A stretch of 64,000 nucleotides of DNA from Micromonospora sp. DSM 45708 (GTDB lineage: Bacteria > Actinomycetota > Actinomycetes > Mycobacteriales > Micromonosporaceae), in contig NZ_CP154796.1 in NCBI RefSeq assembly GCF_039566955.1, forward strand, positions 6,138,001-6,202,000. Direction: 5' to 3'. Every line of letters starts with the position of its first letter. The first letter of the stretch is position 1. The notes under the pieces were generated by a model. The model searched no databases. It saw only the letters and a list, made by a program, of their open reading frames with translations, and was not told where the DNA came from. The position numbers and the translations under genes were made by a program. Positions 41,266 through 51,920 of this stretch are shown here, piece by piece.

Positions 41266-42819
41266 TCATCGGACGAATTCGGCGGCACCGGTGGTCAGGT
41301 CCAGCAGGGGCCCGGGGACCACACCGAGGACCAGCGTGGCGAGCACGCCGATCATCAGGGCGGCCGAGGTGAGCGCGCCCGGCACGGTCACCGTCGGGGT
41401 CGCCTCACCCGGCTCCGACAGCCACATCATCACCACGACCCGCAGGTACGGGAAGGCCAGCACCATGCTGGTCAGCACGCCGGCGATCACCAGCCAGGCC
41501 TGGTCGGCCTCCAGCGCCGGGCCGAAGACCGCGAACTTGCTGGTGAAGCCGCTGGTGAGCGGGATGCCGGCGAACGCCAGCAGGATGAACGTGAAGATCG
41601 CCGCGAAGAACGGCGAGCGGCGGCCCAGCCCGGCCCAGCGGGACAGGTGGGTGGCCTCGCCGTCCGCGTCCCGCACCAGCGTCACCACGGCGAACGCGGC
41701 GAGCACCGAGAAGCCGTACGCGGCCAGGTAGAACATCGTGCCCGACAGCCCCTCCTTGCTGGGGGCCAGCACACCCACCAGCAGGTAGCCGGCGTTCGCG
41801 ATCGACGAGTACGCCAACAGGCGCTTGATGTCCGTCTGGGTGACCGCCAGCACGGCGCCGACCAGCATGGTCAGCACCGCCACCGCGCCGATGACCGGCG
41901 TGAAGTCCCAGGAGGCCCCGGCGAACGCGACGTGGAACACCCGCAGCAGCGCGCCGAACGCGGCGACCTTCGTGCAGGCCGCCATGAAGCCGGTCACCGG
42001 CGTCGGCGCGCCCTGGTAGACGTCCGGCGTCCAGACGTGGAACGGCGCGGCGGCGGCCTTGAAGAGCAGGCCGATGGCGAGCAGCGCCATGCCGGCGAAG
42101 AGCAGCACCTGGCTGGACGAGGACTCGCCGACCGCGGCGTGCACGGTGGCGAAGTCGACGCCGGCGCCACGGCCCGGGATGCCGGAGGTGAAGCCGTAGA
42201 TCAGGGCCACGCCGAACAGGAAGAACGCCGAGGCGTACGCGCCGAGCAGGAAGTACTTCATCGCGGCCTCCTGGCTCAGCAGCCGCCGGCGGCGGGCCAG
42301 CGCGCAGAGCAGGTAGAGCGGCAGCGAGAAGACCTCGAGCGAGATGAACATGGTCAGCAGGTCGTTCGCCGCCACGAAGATCAGCATGCCGCCGATCGCG
42401 AACGAGATCAGCGGGTAGACCTCGGTGGCCCCGCCGACGCCGTCGGCCTGCTTCCGGTCCTCGGGCGACTCGGCGGTGACCGCCGCGTGCGCCACGAATG
42501 CGCCGCCCCGCTCCACCGTGCGCTCGCCGACCAGCAGCAGCGCCATCACGGCCAGGACCAGGATGGCGCCCTGGAGGAAGAGCGTCGGCCCGTCCACCGC
42601 GATCGCGCCGCCGGCGGTGACCAGCCGGGCGTCGGACTTCAGGATCACCATGGTGATCGCGGCCAGCGCCGCCACCAGGGCGAGCGCGAGCTGCACCGCG
42701 TTGCGCAGCCGGCGCGGCACGAACGCCTCGACCAGGACGCCCAGCAGGGCGGCGCCCAACATGATCAGGATGGGAGCGAGCGCCGCGTAGTCGATCGACG
42801 GCAGCTTCAGTTCACTCAC
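41266..42819 (-). CDS. nuoN: NADH-quinone oxidoreductase subunit N
   Basis: A 517-residue antiporter-like membrane subunit of complex I with about 14 helices. Typical segments are MFISLEVFSLPLYLLCALAR, AAMKYFLLGAYASAFFLFGV, KAAAAPFHVWTPDVYQGAPT and QTDIKRLLAYSSIANAGYLL, holding the lysines and glutamate used for proton pumping. The GTG at 42819 overlaps the nuoM stop (GTGA). It is the last gene of the operon and ends just before the terminator. Confidence 0.95.
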   Translation of the reverse strand: MSELKLPSIDYAALAPILIMLGAALLGVLVEAFVPRRLRNAVQLALALVAALAAITMVILKSDARLVTAGGAIAVDGPTLFLQGAILVLAVMALLLVGERTVERGGAFVAHAAVTAESPEDRKQADGVGGATEVYPLISFAIGGMLIFVAANDLLTMFISLEVFSLPLYLLCALARRRRLLSQEAAMKYFLLGAYASAFFLFGVALIYGFTSGIPGRGAGVDFATVHAAVGESSSSQVLLFAGMALLAIGLLFKAAAAPFHVWTPDVYQGAPTPVTGFMAACTKVAAFGALLRVFHVAFAGASWDFTPVIGAVAVLTMLVGAVLAVTQTDIKRLLAYSSIANAGYLLVGVLAPSKEGLSGTMFYLAAYGFSVLAAFAVVTLVRDADGEATHLSRWAGLGRRSPFFAAIFTFILLAFAGIPLTSGFTSKFAVFGPALEADQAWLVIAGVLTSMVLAFPYLRVVVMMWLSEPGEATPTVTVPGALTSAALMIGVLATLVLGVVPGPLLDLTTGAAEFVR

Positions 42820-44348
42820 TTTGAAGCCTCCTGGACGCTGCCGACCTCAGGGGCGGGATCGGACTTGCCGACGTCCTGCATGGTCGCCTGGACGGCGGGG
42901 TTGATGACATCGGTGACCGGCTTGGGATAGAAGCCGAGCAGCACGATCAGCGCGATCAACGGCGCGACGACGACCTTCTCGCGCAGGCTGAGGTCCCGAC
43001 GCATGCCCTGGACCTCGGTCAGCGCCGGGTTCAGCGTGCCCTGGGTGGTGCGCTGCACCATCCACAGCACGTACGCCGCCGCCAGGATGATGCCGAGCGT
43101 GGCGATCACCGCGACCGGCTTGTTGACGGTGAACGTGCCGATCAGCACCAGGAACTCGGAGACGAACGGCGCGGTGCCGGGCAGCGCCAGCGAGGCCAGA
43201 CCGGCGAAGAAGAGCACGCCGGCCAGCACCGGCACCAGCTTGCCCGCGCCGCCGAAGTCGCTGATCAGCGCCGAGCCGCGCCGGGCGATCAGCATGCCGA
43301 CCACCAGGAAGAGCAGGCCGGTGGCGAGACCGTGGTTGAGCATGTAGAGCACCGCGCCGGTGCCGGCCTGGGTGGTGAACGCGAAGATGCCCACCCCGAT
43401 GAAGCCGAAGTGCGCGATCGAGGTGTACGACACCAGCCGCTTCAGGTCGTTCTGCCCGACCGCCAGCAGCGCCGCGTAGATGATGCCGATCACCCCGAGC
43501 GCCATCGCCCACGGCGCGAACCAGCGGGACGCCTCCGGGAAGAGCGGGAGGCAGTAGCGCAGGATCCCGAACGTGCCGACCTTGTCCAGCACGCCGACCA
43601 GCAGCGCCGCCGCGCCGGCCGGTGCGGCGCCACCGGCGTCCGGCAGCCAGGTGTGGAACGGGAAGAACGGCGCCTTGATCGCGAACGCGAGGAAGAAGCC
43701 GAGGAACAGCCAGCGGGCGGTGTTGGTGGCGAACTCGGCCTGGCTCAGCGTCTGCCAGTCGAACGTCTTGCCGCCGACCACCCAGAGGCCGATCACCGCG
43801 GCCAGCATGAACAGGCCGCCGACCAGCGAGTAGAGGAAGAACTTGACCGCCGCGTACTGCCGCTGGTGGCCGCCGTAGCTGCCGATCAGGAAGTACATCG
43901 GCACGAGCATGACCTCGAAGAACACGTAGAACAGGAAGACGTCGGCGGCGGCGAAGACGCCGATCATCGTGCACTCGAGGACGAGCAGCAGCGCGAAGTA
44001 GACCGGCACCGAGCGCTTCGACGACTCGGCGTCGTGCCACGACGCCAGGATCACCAGCGGCACCAGGATCGCGATCAGCATCAGCATGACCAGCGCGATG
44101 CCGTCCACCTCGAAGGTGAACCGCACACCCCAGTTCGGGATCCACGCGTACGACTCGCGGAACTGGAACCGGTCACCGCCGGCGGAGAAGGCGAACCACA
44201 TCACCACCGAGAGCACCAGCACCAGCAGCGACCAACCGAACGCCACCAGCTTGGCCAGGTCCGGCCGCCTACGTGGCAGCAGGGCCACCACCAGCGCGCC
44301 GACCAGCGGCGCCACGGTCAGCACCGAGAGGAACGGGAAGTTGGACAT
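42816..44348 (-). CDS. nuoM: NADH-quinone oxidoreductase subunit M
   Basis: A 510-residue antiporter-like subunit of complex I. Visible are FFEVMLVPMYFLIGSYGGHQ, AIKAPFFPFHTWLPDAGG, AVGQNDLKRLVSYTSIAHFG and FVSEFLVLIGTF, the proton channel segments of NuoM. The ATG at 44348 has GGAGGTAAG upstream. It lies 64 bases after nuoL, one of the few gaps in the operon, and overlaps nuoN. Confidence 0.96.
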   Translation of the reverse strand: MSNFPFLSVLTVAPLVGALVVALLPRRRPDLAKLVAFGWSLLVLVLSVVMWFAFSAGGDRFQFRESYAWIPNWGVRFTFEVDGIALVMLMLIAILVPLVILASWHDAESSKRSVPVYFALLLVLECTMIGVFAAADVFLFYVFFEVMLVPMYFLIGSYGGHQRQYAAVKFFLYSLVGGLFMLAAVIGLWVVGGKTFDWQTLSQAEFATNTARWLFLGFFLAFAIKAPFFPFHTWLPDAGGAAPAGAAALLVGVLDKVGTFGILRYCLPLFPEASRWFAPWAMALGVIGIIYAALLAVGQNDLKRLVSYTSIAHFGFIGVGIFAFTTQAGTGAVLYMLNHGLATGLLFLVVGMLIARRGSALISDFGGAGKLVPVLAGVLFFAGLASLALPGTAPFVSEFLVLIGTFTVNKPVAVIATLGIILAAAYVLWMVQRTTQGTLNPALTEVQGMRRDLSLREKVVVAPLIALIVLLGFYPKPVTDVINPAVQATMQDVGKSDPAPEVGSVQEASK

Positions 44349-44412
44349 TATTCGGCCTTACCTCCGTCGTGACTGCGTGGCCCGCCGGCGGGGGCGGCCG
44401 CGTTGAGGTCGA

Positions 44413-46341
44413 TCACGCCAGCCACCCCGCCTGCACCGCCAGGAACGCCGCCACCACGAGCAGCGCGCCGGTCAGGATCGAGGTCGCGTACGACCGCACG
44501 AAGCCGGTCTGCAGCCGCCGGAGCCGGCCCGATCCCCCGCCCACCGCGGCGGCCAGGCCGTTGACCAGCCCGTCGACGCCCCGGTTGTCGAGGAAGACAA
44601 GCGCCCGGGTGAGGAAGATGCCCGGCTTCTCGAAGACCGCCTCGTTGACGGTGTCCGTGTAGAGGTTCTTGCGGGCGGCGGTGACCAGCACGCCGGCCGG
44701 CTGCGGCTCGGTGGCGGTGCCGTTGCGGAACAGGAACCAGGCCAGCCCGGCACCGAGCACCGTCAGCAGCAGCGAGAGCACGGTGATCACCCAGTGCGCG
44801 AGGACCGCCTCGTGGCCCTCCTCCTGGACACCCAGGCCGGCGGTCGCCTCCAACCAGTCCGGCACGGACGTGGCGAGCAGGAAGCCCGCGCCGACCGAAC
44901 CGATCGCCAGCAGGATCAGCGGGATCGTCATCAGCTTCGGCGACTCGTGCGGGTGCTCGATGTCCTCGGTCCAGCGGGCCGGGCCGTGGAACGTGAGCAC
45001 GAACAGCCGGGTCATGTAGAACGCGGTGAGCCCGGCGCCGATCAGCGCGGCCATGCCGAACAGCCAGGCCGTCCAGCCCTCCCGCTCGAAGGCGGCCACG
45101 ATGATCGGCTCCTTGGAGAAGAAGCCGGAGAACGGGAACATGCCGATGATGGCCAGCCAGCCCATCATGAACGTCAGCCAGGTGACCTTCATGTACTTCG
45201 ACAGGTTGCCGAAGCGGCGGATGTCCACCTGGTCGTTCATGCCGTGCATGACCGAGCCGGCGCCGAGGAACATGTTGGCCTTGAAGAAGCCGTGCGCCAG
45301 CAGGTGCACGATGGCCAGCGCGTACGCCGCGCCGCCGAGGCCGACGCCGAGGAACATGTAGCCGATCTGGCTGACCGTGGACCAGGCCAGCACCCGCTTG
45401 ATGTCGTCCTTCGCCGCGCCGATGACGCAACCCATCAGCAGCGTGAGCGCGCCGACGCTGACCACCACGAGCTGGAGCGTCTCGTTGGCCGAGAAGATCG
45501 GGTTGGAGCGGGCGATCAGGTAGACGCCGGCGGTGACCATGGTGGCCGCGTGGATGAGCGCCGACACCGGGGTCGGACCCTCCATCGCGTCCGGCAGCCA
45601 CGCCTGGAGCGGGAACTGGCCGGACTTGCCGGCGGCGCCGAGGAGCAGCAGCAGGCCGAGCACCAGCACGGTGGTGGAGGTCAGCGAGCCGACCCCGTTG
45701 AACACCTCGTCGTACTGGGTGGTGCCGAGCATGGCGAACATGACGAAGATGCCGATGGCCAGGCCGGCGTCGCCGACCCGGTTCATCAGGAACGCCTTCT
45801 TGCCGGCGGTGGCCGCGCTCGGCCGGCCGTACCAGAAGGAGATCAGCAGGTACGACGCCAGGCCGACGCCCTCCCAGCCGAAGTAGAGCATCACGTAGTT
45901 GTTGCCGAGCACCAGCAGCAGCATCGCGGCGACGAACAGGTTGAAGTACCCGAAGAACCGTCGCCGGCCCTCGTCGTGCGCCATGTACTCCACGGCGTAG
46001 AGGTGGATCAGGAAACCCACCCCGGTGATCAGCAGGACGAACACCGCGGCCAGCGGGTCGAAGAGCAGACCGAAGTCCACCTTCAGGTCGCCGACCGTGA
46101 TGAACTGCCAGAGGCTCTGCTCGACCTGCTTGTTCTCCAGGCCGCGTAGCTGGAAGAAGTAGGTCAACCCGAGCACGAAGGCGGCGCCGATGGCCGCCAC
46201 GCCCAGCCAGTGGCCCCAGCGGTCCGCCCGCTTGCCGAGCAGCAGCAGGACCGCCGCGCTGACCAGCGGGATCGCCACCAGCAGCCAGACGCTGCCCAGG
46301 AGCCCGCCGGCTTGCGCGAATTCCACAGTCTCTTCCACCAC
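44413..46341 (-). CDS. nuoL: NADH-quinone oxidoreductase subunit L
   Basis: A 642-residue membrane subunit, the distal antiporter-like part with the long lateral helix at the C-terminus. Segments include NYVMLYFGWEGVGLASYLLI, SGQFPLQAWLPDAMEGPTPV, AAKDDIKRVLAWSTVSQIGY and SKEPIIVAAFEREGWTAWLF. It translocates protons together with M and N. The GTG at 46341 has GAGGGG upstream; seven bases separate it from nuoK. Length is normal for actinobacteria. Confidence 0.96.
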   Translation of the reverse strand: MVEETVEFAQAGGLLGSVWLLVAIPLVSAAVLLLLGKRADRWGHWLGVAAIGAAFVLGLTYFFQLRGLENKQVEQSLWQFITVGDLKVDFGLLFDPLAAVFVLLITGVGFLIHLYAVEYMAHDEGRRRFFGYFNLFVAAMLLLVLGNNYVMLYFGWEGVGLASYLLISFWYGRPSAATAGKKAFLMNRVGDAGLAIGIFVMFAMLGTTQYDEVFNGVGSLTSTTVLVLGLLLLLGAAGKSGQFPLQAWLPDAMEGPTPVSALIHAATMVTAGVYLIARSNPIFSANETLQLVVVSVGALTLLMGCVIGAAKDDIKRVLAWSTVSQIGYMFLGVGLGGAAYALAIVHLLAHGFFKANMFLGAGSVMHGMNDQVDIRRFGNLSKYMKVTWLTFMMGWLAIIGMFPFSGFFSKEPIIVAAFEREGWTAWLFGMAALIGAGLTAFYMTRLFVLTFHGPARWTEDIEHPHESPKLMTIPLILLAIGSVGAGFLLATSVPDWLEATAGLGVQEEGHEAVLAHWVITVLSLLLTVLGAGLAWFLFRNGTATEPQPAGVLVTAARKNLYTDTVNEAVFEKPGIFLTRALVFLDNRGVDGLVNGLAAAVGGGSGRLRRLQTGFVRSYATSILTGALLVVAAFLAVQAGWLA

Positions 46342-46348
46342 GAGCCCC

Positions 46349-46648
46349 TCAGTACTTCAGCAGGTTGGCGTCGTCGACGCTGGCCGAGCGCCGGGTCCGG
46401 AAGATCGCCATGATGATCGCGAGCCCGACCACGACCTCGGCCGCCGCCACCACCATCACGAAGAACGCCATGATCTGGCCGTTCAGGTCGCCGTTGATCC
46501 GGCTGAACGTGACCAGGGTCAGATTGGCCGCGTTGAGCATCAGCTCGACGCACATGAACAGCACGATCGCGTTGCGGCGGACCAGCACGCCGACGGCGCC
46601 GATGGTGAACAGCACCGCCGCGAGGATCAGGTAGTAGTCCGGCGTCAT
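46349..46648 (-). CDS. nuoK: NADH-quinone oxidoreductase subunit K
   Basis: A 99-residue membrane protein with three helices: [40 protein letters not shown] holding the glutamates of the E-channel, and [20 protein letters not shown]. The ATG at 46648 overlaps the nuoJ stop (ATGA). Length and motifs are standard. Confidence 0.96.
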   Translation of the reverse strand: MTPDYYLILAAVLFTIGAVGVLVRRNAIVLFMCVELMLNAANLTLVTFSRINGDLNGQIMAFFVMVVAAAEVVVGLAIIMAIFRTRRSASVDDANLLKY

Positions 46649-47415
46649 TTGTCAGTGCCCTTCAATGCGGTCTCCTCGGCCGTCATGTCGCGCACCGGCA
46701 TGATCTCCGGGATGCCGCGGTCGGTCAGCCGGCCGTCCGGCAGGCGGGCCGGCGTGGCCACCGAGGAGGAGGTGGCAAAGACGCCCGGACCGGGCTTCGG
46801 GCCGGGGTAGTTGCCGGGCCGGAACCGCGCCTTCATGGTGGCGACCTGGTCCATCCGGTCCTCCTTGCGCCGCTCCACGTGCGCCAGCACCATCGCGCCC
46901 ACCGCGGCCGTGATCAGCAGCGCCGAGGTCAGCTCGAAGGCGAAGACGTACTTGGTGAACAGCAGCCGGGCGATGCCCTGCACGTTGCCCTCGGCGTTCG
47001 CCTGGTCGAGCCCGGCCGCCCGCACGCCGTCGAGCGCGCGGTAGAGCCCGGTGCCGACCAGACCGGCGAAGCCGAGCCCGAGCACCACGGCGGCGACCCG
47101 CTGGCCGCGCAGCGTCTCGATCAGCGAGTCGGACGCGTCCCGGCCGACGAGCATCAGCACGAACAGGAAGAGCATCATGATCGCGCCGGTGTAGACGATG
47201 ATCTGCACCATGCCGATGAACGGGCCGGCCTGGAGCACGTAGAACACGCCCAGGCAGAGCATGGTGAGCACCAGCCAGAGCGCGGAGTGCACCGCGTTGC
47301 GGGCCCACACCATGCCGAGCGCCCCGATCAGGGCCAGCGGGGCGAGGATCCAGAACGTGACCTCCTCACCCCCGGTCACGTCGCCCGCCGCGGCGAGCAC
47401 CGTAGAAGTGGTCAT
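46645..47415 (-). CDS. nuoJ: NADH-quinone oxidoreductase subunit J
   Basis: A 256-residue membrane subunit with five helices, including [40 protein letters not shown] and [20 protein letters not shown], the region of the pi-bulge in TM3. The C-terminal 75 residues form a soluble tail ([20 protein letters not shown] onward), longer than in proteobacteria. The ATG at 47415 overlaps the nuoI stop (ATGA) and the stop overlaps nuoK. Confidence 0.95.
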   Translation of the reverse strand: MTTSTVLAAAGDVTGGEEVTFWILAPLALIGALGMVWARNAVHSALWLVLTMLCLGVFYVLQAGPFIGMVQIIVYTGAIMMLFLFVLMLVGRDASDSLIETLRGQRVAAVVLGLGFAGLVGTGLYRALDGVRAAGLDQANAEGNVQGIARLLFTKYVFAFELTSALLITAAVGAMVLAHVERRKEDRMDQVATMKARFRPGNYPGPKPGPGVFATSSSVATPARLPDGRLTDRGIPEIMPVRDMTAEETALKGTDK

Positions 47416-48053
47416 ACCCCTGCTCCCTTGCCCGCCTCGGACCGCTGCGCGGCCTGCTCGGCGCCGGGGAAGGTCACGCCGGGGTGCTCCTCCACCTGGT
47501 ACCGGCCCGGGCCCATCGGCGAGTGCTCGGCGCCGGCCGAGGTGCCCGGGTTGGTCAGCGCACCGACGTAGTAGTCCTTCTCGCTGTCGCCCAGCCGCAT
47601 CGGGTGCGGCGGCTGCTCCATGCCTTCGAGCAGCGGCGCGAGCAGCTGCTCCTTCGTGAAGATCAGGTCCTGCCGGTTGTCCCGGGCCAGCTCGTACTCG
47701 TTGCTCATGGTGAGCGAACGGGTCGGGCAGGCCTCGATGCAGAGCCCGCAGAAGATGCACCGGGCGTAGTTGATCTGGTAGTTGCTGGCGTACCGCTCAC
47801 CGGGGGAGAAGCGCTGCTCCTCGGTGTTGTCGCCACCCTCGACGTAGATCGCGTCGGCCGGGCAGGCCCAGGCGCACAGCTCGCAGCCGATGCACTTCTC
47901 CAGCCCGTCCGGGTGCCGGTTGAGGATGTGCCGCCCGTGGTAGCGCGGCGCCGAGACCGGCGGCTTGAACGGGTAGTCGGTGGTAACGACCTTCTTGAAC
48001 ATGTGCGAGAAGGTGACCCCGAAGCCCTTGAACGTTCCGGTGATCGCGCCCAC
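47412..48053 (-). CDS. nuoI: NADH-quinone oxidoreductase subunit I
   Basis: A 213-residue iron-sulfur subunit with two CxxCxxCxxxCP motifs, [16 protein letters not shown] and [16 protein letters not shown], for clusters N6a and N6b. The N-terminal [20 protein letters not shown] contains the short membrane-surface helix. The C-terminal 60 residues are an actinobacterial extension rich in G, A and E. Start is GTG 48053, one base after the nuoH stop. Confidence 0.96.
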   Translation of the reverse strand: MGAITGTFKGFGVTFSHMFKKVVTTDYPFKPPVSAPRYHGRHILNRHPDGLEKCIGCELCAWACPADAIYVEGGDNTEEQRFSPGERYASNYQINYARCIFCGLCIEACPTRSLTMSNEYELARDNRQDLIFTKEQLLAPLLEGMEQPPHPMRLGDSEKDYYVGALTNPGTSAGAEHSPMGPGRYQVEEHPGVTFPGAEQAAQRSEAGKGAGV

Positions 48054-48054
48054 G

Positions 48055-49410
48055 TCACACCTCCCTGGACTCGGAGCCGGCGACGACGTTGGCCGGCTCC
48101 CGCTCGGCGACCACGCGCTTGGTACGCGGGCTCGGCGGAACCTGAAGATCCATCGGTGGCAGCGGGAAGCTGCCGTACGGCCGGCTGTCCACCTGCTCCT
48201 GGGGCGACGGCTTCGGCTGCTTCTTCCGGCTCGGCCAGAAGAGCGTGGCCAGCAGCAGCACGCCCGCGCCGATGGCGGTGACGAGCAGCCGGTCCCGGGT
48301 CTGCCAGTCCTCGATCGAGCGGAGCCCGGCGAGCACCAGGATCCAGACCAGGTTGATCGGCAGCAGCACCTTCCAGCCGAAGCGCATGAACTGGTCGTAC
48401 CGGAGCCGCGGCAGCGTGCCGCGCAGCCAGACGAACACGAAGACCAGCAGGATCACCTTGCCGAAGAACCACAGCATCGGCCACCAACCCTCGTTGGCGC
48501 CCGACCACAGCGTGATCGGCCAGGGGGCCCGCCAGCCGCCGAGGAACAGCGTCGTGGTGACCGCGGACATGGTCACCATGGCGACGTACTCGGAGAGCAT
48601 GAAGAGCGCGAACTTCAGCGAGCTGTACTCCGTCATGAAGCCCGCGACCAGCTCGGACTCCGCCTCCGGCAGGTCGAACGGCGCCCGGTTGGTCTCGCCG
48701 ACCATGGCGATGAAGAAGATGATGAAGCTGGGCAGCAGCAGGATCGCGTACCAGCCGGGGGTGGGCAGCTCGAAGCCGCCGAGGCTCAGTCGCGTGCCGT
48801 CGCCCTGCGCGGCGACGATCCCGCTCGTCGACATCGTGCCGGCGGTCATGAAGACCGCCACGATGCTGAGCCCCATGGCGACCTCGTACGAGATCATCTG
48901 GGCGCTGGAGCGGAGACCGCCGAGCAGCGGGTACGTCGAGCCGGAGGCCCAGCCGCCGAGCACGATCCCGTAGACGCCCATCGAGGAGCAGGCCAGGATC
49001 ACCAGCACCGCCACCGACACGTCGGTGACCTGGAGCGGCGTCCAGTGGCCGAAGATGCTCACCTTCGGGCCGAACGGGATCACCGACAGCGCGGTGACCG
49101 CGGAGATCACCGAGATGGTCGGCGCGAAGAAGAAGACCACCTTGTCGGCGGCGCGCGGGAGGATGTCCTCCTTGAACGCCATCTTCAGGCCGTCCGCGAG
49201 CGTCTGGAGCAGGCCGAACGGGCCGACCTGGTTCGGGCCGGGGCGCACCGCCATCCGGCCGACCACCCGCCGCTCGAACCAGACGCCGAGCAGCGTGGCC
49301 AGCAGACCGAACGCGAACGCGAAGACGATCTTCCCGAGGACCAGCCACCACGGGTCCTTGCCGAAGTCGGCCAGCGTCGGGTCCTGCGCCGCGAGGTAGA
49401 CCGCGTTCAC
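48055..49410 (-). CDS. nuoH: NADH-quinone oxidoreductase subunit H
   Basis: A 451-residue membrane subunit forming the quinone entrance with NuoB and NuoD. Features are [76 protein letters not shown] and [20 protein letters not shown]. The C-terminus carries about 60 polar residues after the last helix ([20 protein letters not shown]), absent in E. coli. The GTG at 49410 overlaps the nuoG stop (GTGA). Confidence 0.96.
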   Translation of the reverse strand: MNAVYLAAQDPTLADFGKDPWWLVLGKIVFAFAFGLLATLLGVWFERRVVGRMAVRPGPNQVGPFGLLQTLADGLKMAFKEDILPRAADKVVFFFAPTISVISAVTALSVIPFGPKVSIFGHWTPLQVTDVSVAVLVILACSSMGVYGIVLGGWASGSTYPLLGGLRSSAQMISYEVAMGLSIVAVFMTAGTMSTSGIVAAQGDGTRLSLGGFELPTPGWYAILLLPSFIIFFIAMVGETNRAPFDLPEAESELVAGFMTEYSSLKFALFMLSEYVAMVTMSAVTTTLFLGGWRAPWPITLWSGANEGWWPMLWFFGKVILLVFVFVWLRGTLPRLRYDQFMRFGWKVLLPINLVWILVLAGLRSIEDWQTRDRLLVTAIGAGVLLLATLFWPSRKKQPKPSPQEQVDSRPYGSFPLPPMDLQVPPSPRTKRVVAEREPANVVAGSESREV

Positions 49411-51920
49411 TGGTGTGCACCCCCTGCGTTGAGGAGCGGACCCGGCCGTGCGGCGGCGTCCGCGGCGACGCGTCCGGCCGGAACGGCCGGCCCGTCGTTG
49501 GAGCCCGCGGTCACCTTCACGACATGACCGGACGTCGCGCCGAGGCTGCGCCGCACGGTCGAGCCGGGTGAGTTGGTCGGCAGCCAGACGACGCCGTCCG
49601 GCATCTCGGTGATCGCCGCCGGCAGGGTGACCGCGCCGCGGTCGGTGCCGACCGTGACCGGGTCGCCGTCGGCCACGCCGAGCGCCTCGGCGGTGCCCTT
49701 GCCCAGCCGGACGACCGGCAGGCGGGCGGTGCCGGCGAGGTGCTCGTCGCCGTCGGTGAGGCTGCCCAGGTCGAGCAGTTGGTGCCAGGTCGCCAGCACG
49801 GCCTCGCCCGGACCGGGCTGCGGCACGGTGGCCGGCTCGACCGAGGGCGGGGACGGCCGCTCGGTGCGGGTCCGGGGCAGCGCGCCCAGCTCGCGGCGCA
49901 CGCTCAGCACGTCGCCGGTGCCGAGCTGCACGTCGAGCTGCGCGGCGATCGCGTCCAGCACCCGGCCGTCGGTCATCGCGCCGGTGTCCAGCACCCGCTC
50001 GAAGGTCCGCAGCCGGCCCTCCCAGTCCAGGAAGCTGCCGGCCTTCTCGACCACCGGGGCGACCGGGAAGACCACGTCGGCACGTCGGGCCACCGCGCTC
50101 ATCCGCAGTTCCAGGCTGACCAGGAACGGCACCGCGTCCAGGGCCGCCTCGGCCCGGCGCGGATCGGCCAGGTCGGCCGGGTCGACGCCGGCCACCACCA
50201 GCGCGCCGAGCTTGCCGTCGGCCGCCGCGGCGAGGATGCCGTCGGTGTCGCGGCCGGCCTGGCTGGGGATCACCCCGGCCGGCAGGTCCCACGTCTCGCC
50301 CAGCTCCGCGCGGGCGGCCGGCTCGGTGACCACCCGGCCGCCGGGCAGCAGGTTGGGCAGGCAGCCCGCGTCGACCGCGCCGCGGTCACCCGCGCGCCGC
50401 GGCACCCAGGCCAGCCGGGCACCGGTACGCCGGGCCACGTCCGCCGCCGCCGAGAGGCCGCCGGGCACCGCGCCCAGCCGCTCGCCGACGATCAGGATCG
50501 CGCCCGGCTGTCCCAGCGCCTCGGCCACCGTGGCGTGCTCGGCCAGCACGCTGGCCTCCTCGCCGGGCACCACCCGGGCCAGCTTGGCCCCGAGCTTCTC
50601 CAGGCCGCGGGTCGCGAACGGCGCGATCGCGTACACGGTGAGCGTCTTCTTCAGGTACGCCTTGCGCAGCCGCAGGAAGAGGATCGGGCACTCCTCCTCC
50701 GGCTCCAGGCCGACCAGCACCACCGCGGGCGCGTTCTCCACGTCCGCGTAGGTCACGTCGGTGACCCCGGCGACGCTGCTGGCCAGGAATTCGGCCTCCT
50801 CGCGGGAGACCGGGCGGGCCCGGAAGTCGATGTCGTTGGTGTGCAACGCCACCCGGGCGAACTTGGCGTACGCGTAGGCGTCCTCGACGGAGAGCCGGCC
50901 GCCGGTCAGCACCGCCGTGCCGGTCGCGCCGTCACGGGCCGCGCGCAGCCCCTCGGCGGCCCGGGTGAACGCCTCGCTCCAGGACGCCTCGCGCAGTTCA
51001 CCGGTCTTCTCGTCGCGCACCAGCGGGGTGGTGAGCCGGTCGAACGCGCGGGCGTACTGGAAGCCCCAGCGGCCCTTGTCGCAGTTCCACTCCTCGTTCA
51101 CCGCCGGGTCGTCACCGGCCAGCCGGCGCAGCACCTTGCCCCGCCGCCAGTCGGTGCGCTGGGCGCAGCCGGCCGAGCAGTGCTCGCAGACGCTGGGCGA
51201 GGAGACCAGGTCGAACGGGCGGGAGCGGAAGCGGTACTGCGAGCCGGTCAGCGCGCCCACCGGGCAGATCTGCACGGTGTTGCCGGAGAAGTAGGAGTTG
51301 AAGGGGACGTCCCCCTCGTCGCCCTCCTCGCCGTACGCGTCGTCCCGGTAGATGTTGATCTCCTCGTGCGAGGAGCGTCCCATCAGGTCGATGAACTTGT
51401 CGCCGGCGATCTCCTCGGAGAACCGGGTGCACCGCTGGCAGAGCACGCAGCGCTCGCGGTCGAGCAGCACCTGGGTGCTGATCGGCAGCGGCTTCGGGTA
51501 CTCCCGCTTGTGCTCGTGGAAGCGCGAGTCCGTCCGGCCGGTGGACATCGCCTGGTTCTGGAGCGGGCACTCGCCGCCCTTGTCGCACATCGGGCAGTCC
51601 AGCGGGTGGTTCAGGAGCAGCAGCTCCATCACCCCCTCCTGGGCCTTCTTCGCGACCGGCGAGGTGAGCTGGGTCCGCACCACCATGCCGTCGGCGACGG
51701 TCTGGGTGCAGGAGGCGACCGGCTTGCGCTGGCCCTCCACCTCCACCAGGCACTGCCGGCAGGCGCCGGCCGGGGCCAGCAGCGGGTGGTCGCAGAAGCG
51801 CGGGATCTCGGTGCCCAACTGCTCGGCGACCCGGATCAGCAGCGCTCCCTTGGGCGCGGTGACCTCGACGCCGTCGATGGTCAGCGTGACGGTCTCGGTC
51901 TGCTTGGCTACGTCCGTCAT
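49407..51920 (-). CDS. nuoG: NADH-quinone oxidoreductase subunit G
   Basis: An 837-residue peripheral subunit. The N-terminal ferredoxin domain has [20 protein letters not shown], the His-Cys cluster is [20 protein letters not shown], and [15 protein letters not shown] with [11 protein letters not shown] bind 4Fe-4S clusters; [11 protein letters not shown] continues into the molybdopterin oxidoreductase-like domain, which lacks the cofactor in complex I. It carries electrons from NuoE/F toward NuoI. The ATG at 51920 shares its A with the nuoF TAA (TAATG). Confidence 0.95.
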   Translation of the reverse strand: MTDVAKQTETVTLTIDGVEVTAPKGALLIRVAEQLGTEIPRFCDHPLLAPAGACRQCLVEVEGQRKPVASCTQTVADGMVVRTQLTSPVAKKAQEGVMELLLLNHPLDCPMCDKGGECPLQNQAMSTGRTDSRFHEHKREYPKPLPISTQVLLDRERCVLCQRCTRFSEEIAGDKFIDLMGRSSHEEINIYRDDAYGEEGDEGDVPFNSYFSGNTVQICPVGALTGSQYRFRSRPFDLVSSPSVCEHCSAGCAQRTDWRRGKVLRRLAGDDPAVNEEWNCDKGRWGFQYARAFDRLTTPLVRDEKTGELREASWSEAFTRAAEGLRAARDGATGTAVLTGGRLSVEDAYAYAKFARVALHTNDIDFRARPVSREEAEFLASSVAGVTDVTYADVENAPAVVLVGLEPEEECPILFLRLRKAYLKKTLTVYAIAPFATRGLEKLGAKLARVVPGEEASVLAEHATVAEALGQPGAILIVGERLGAVPGGLSAAADVARRTGARLAWVPRRAGDRGAVDAGCLPNLLPGGRVVTEPAARAELGETWDLPAGVIPSQAGRDTDGILAAAADGKLGALVVAGVDPADLADPRRAEAALDAVPFLVSLELRMSAVARRADVVFPVAPVVEKAGSFLDWEGRLRTFERVLDTGAMTDGRVLDAIAAQLDVQLGTGDVLSVRRELGALPRTRTERPSPPSVEPATVPQPGPGEAVLATWHQLLDLGSLTDGDEHLAGTARLPVVRLGKGTAEALGVADGDPVTVGTDRGAVTLPAAITEMPDGVVWLPTNSPGSTVRRSLGATSGHVVKVTAGSNDGPAVPAGRVAADAAARPGPLLNAGGAHQ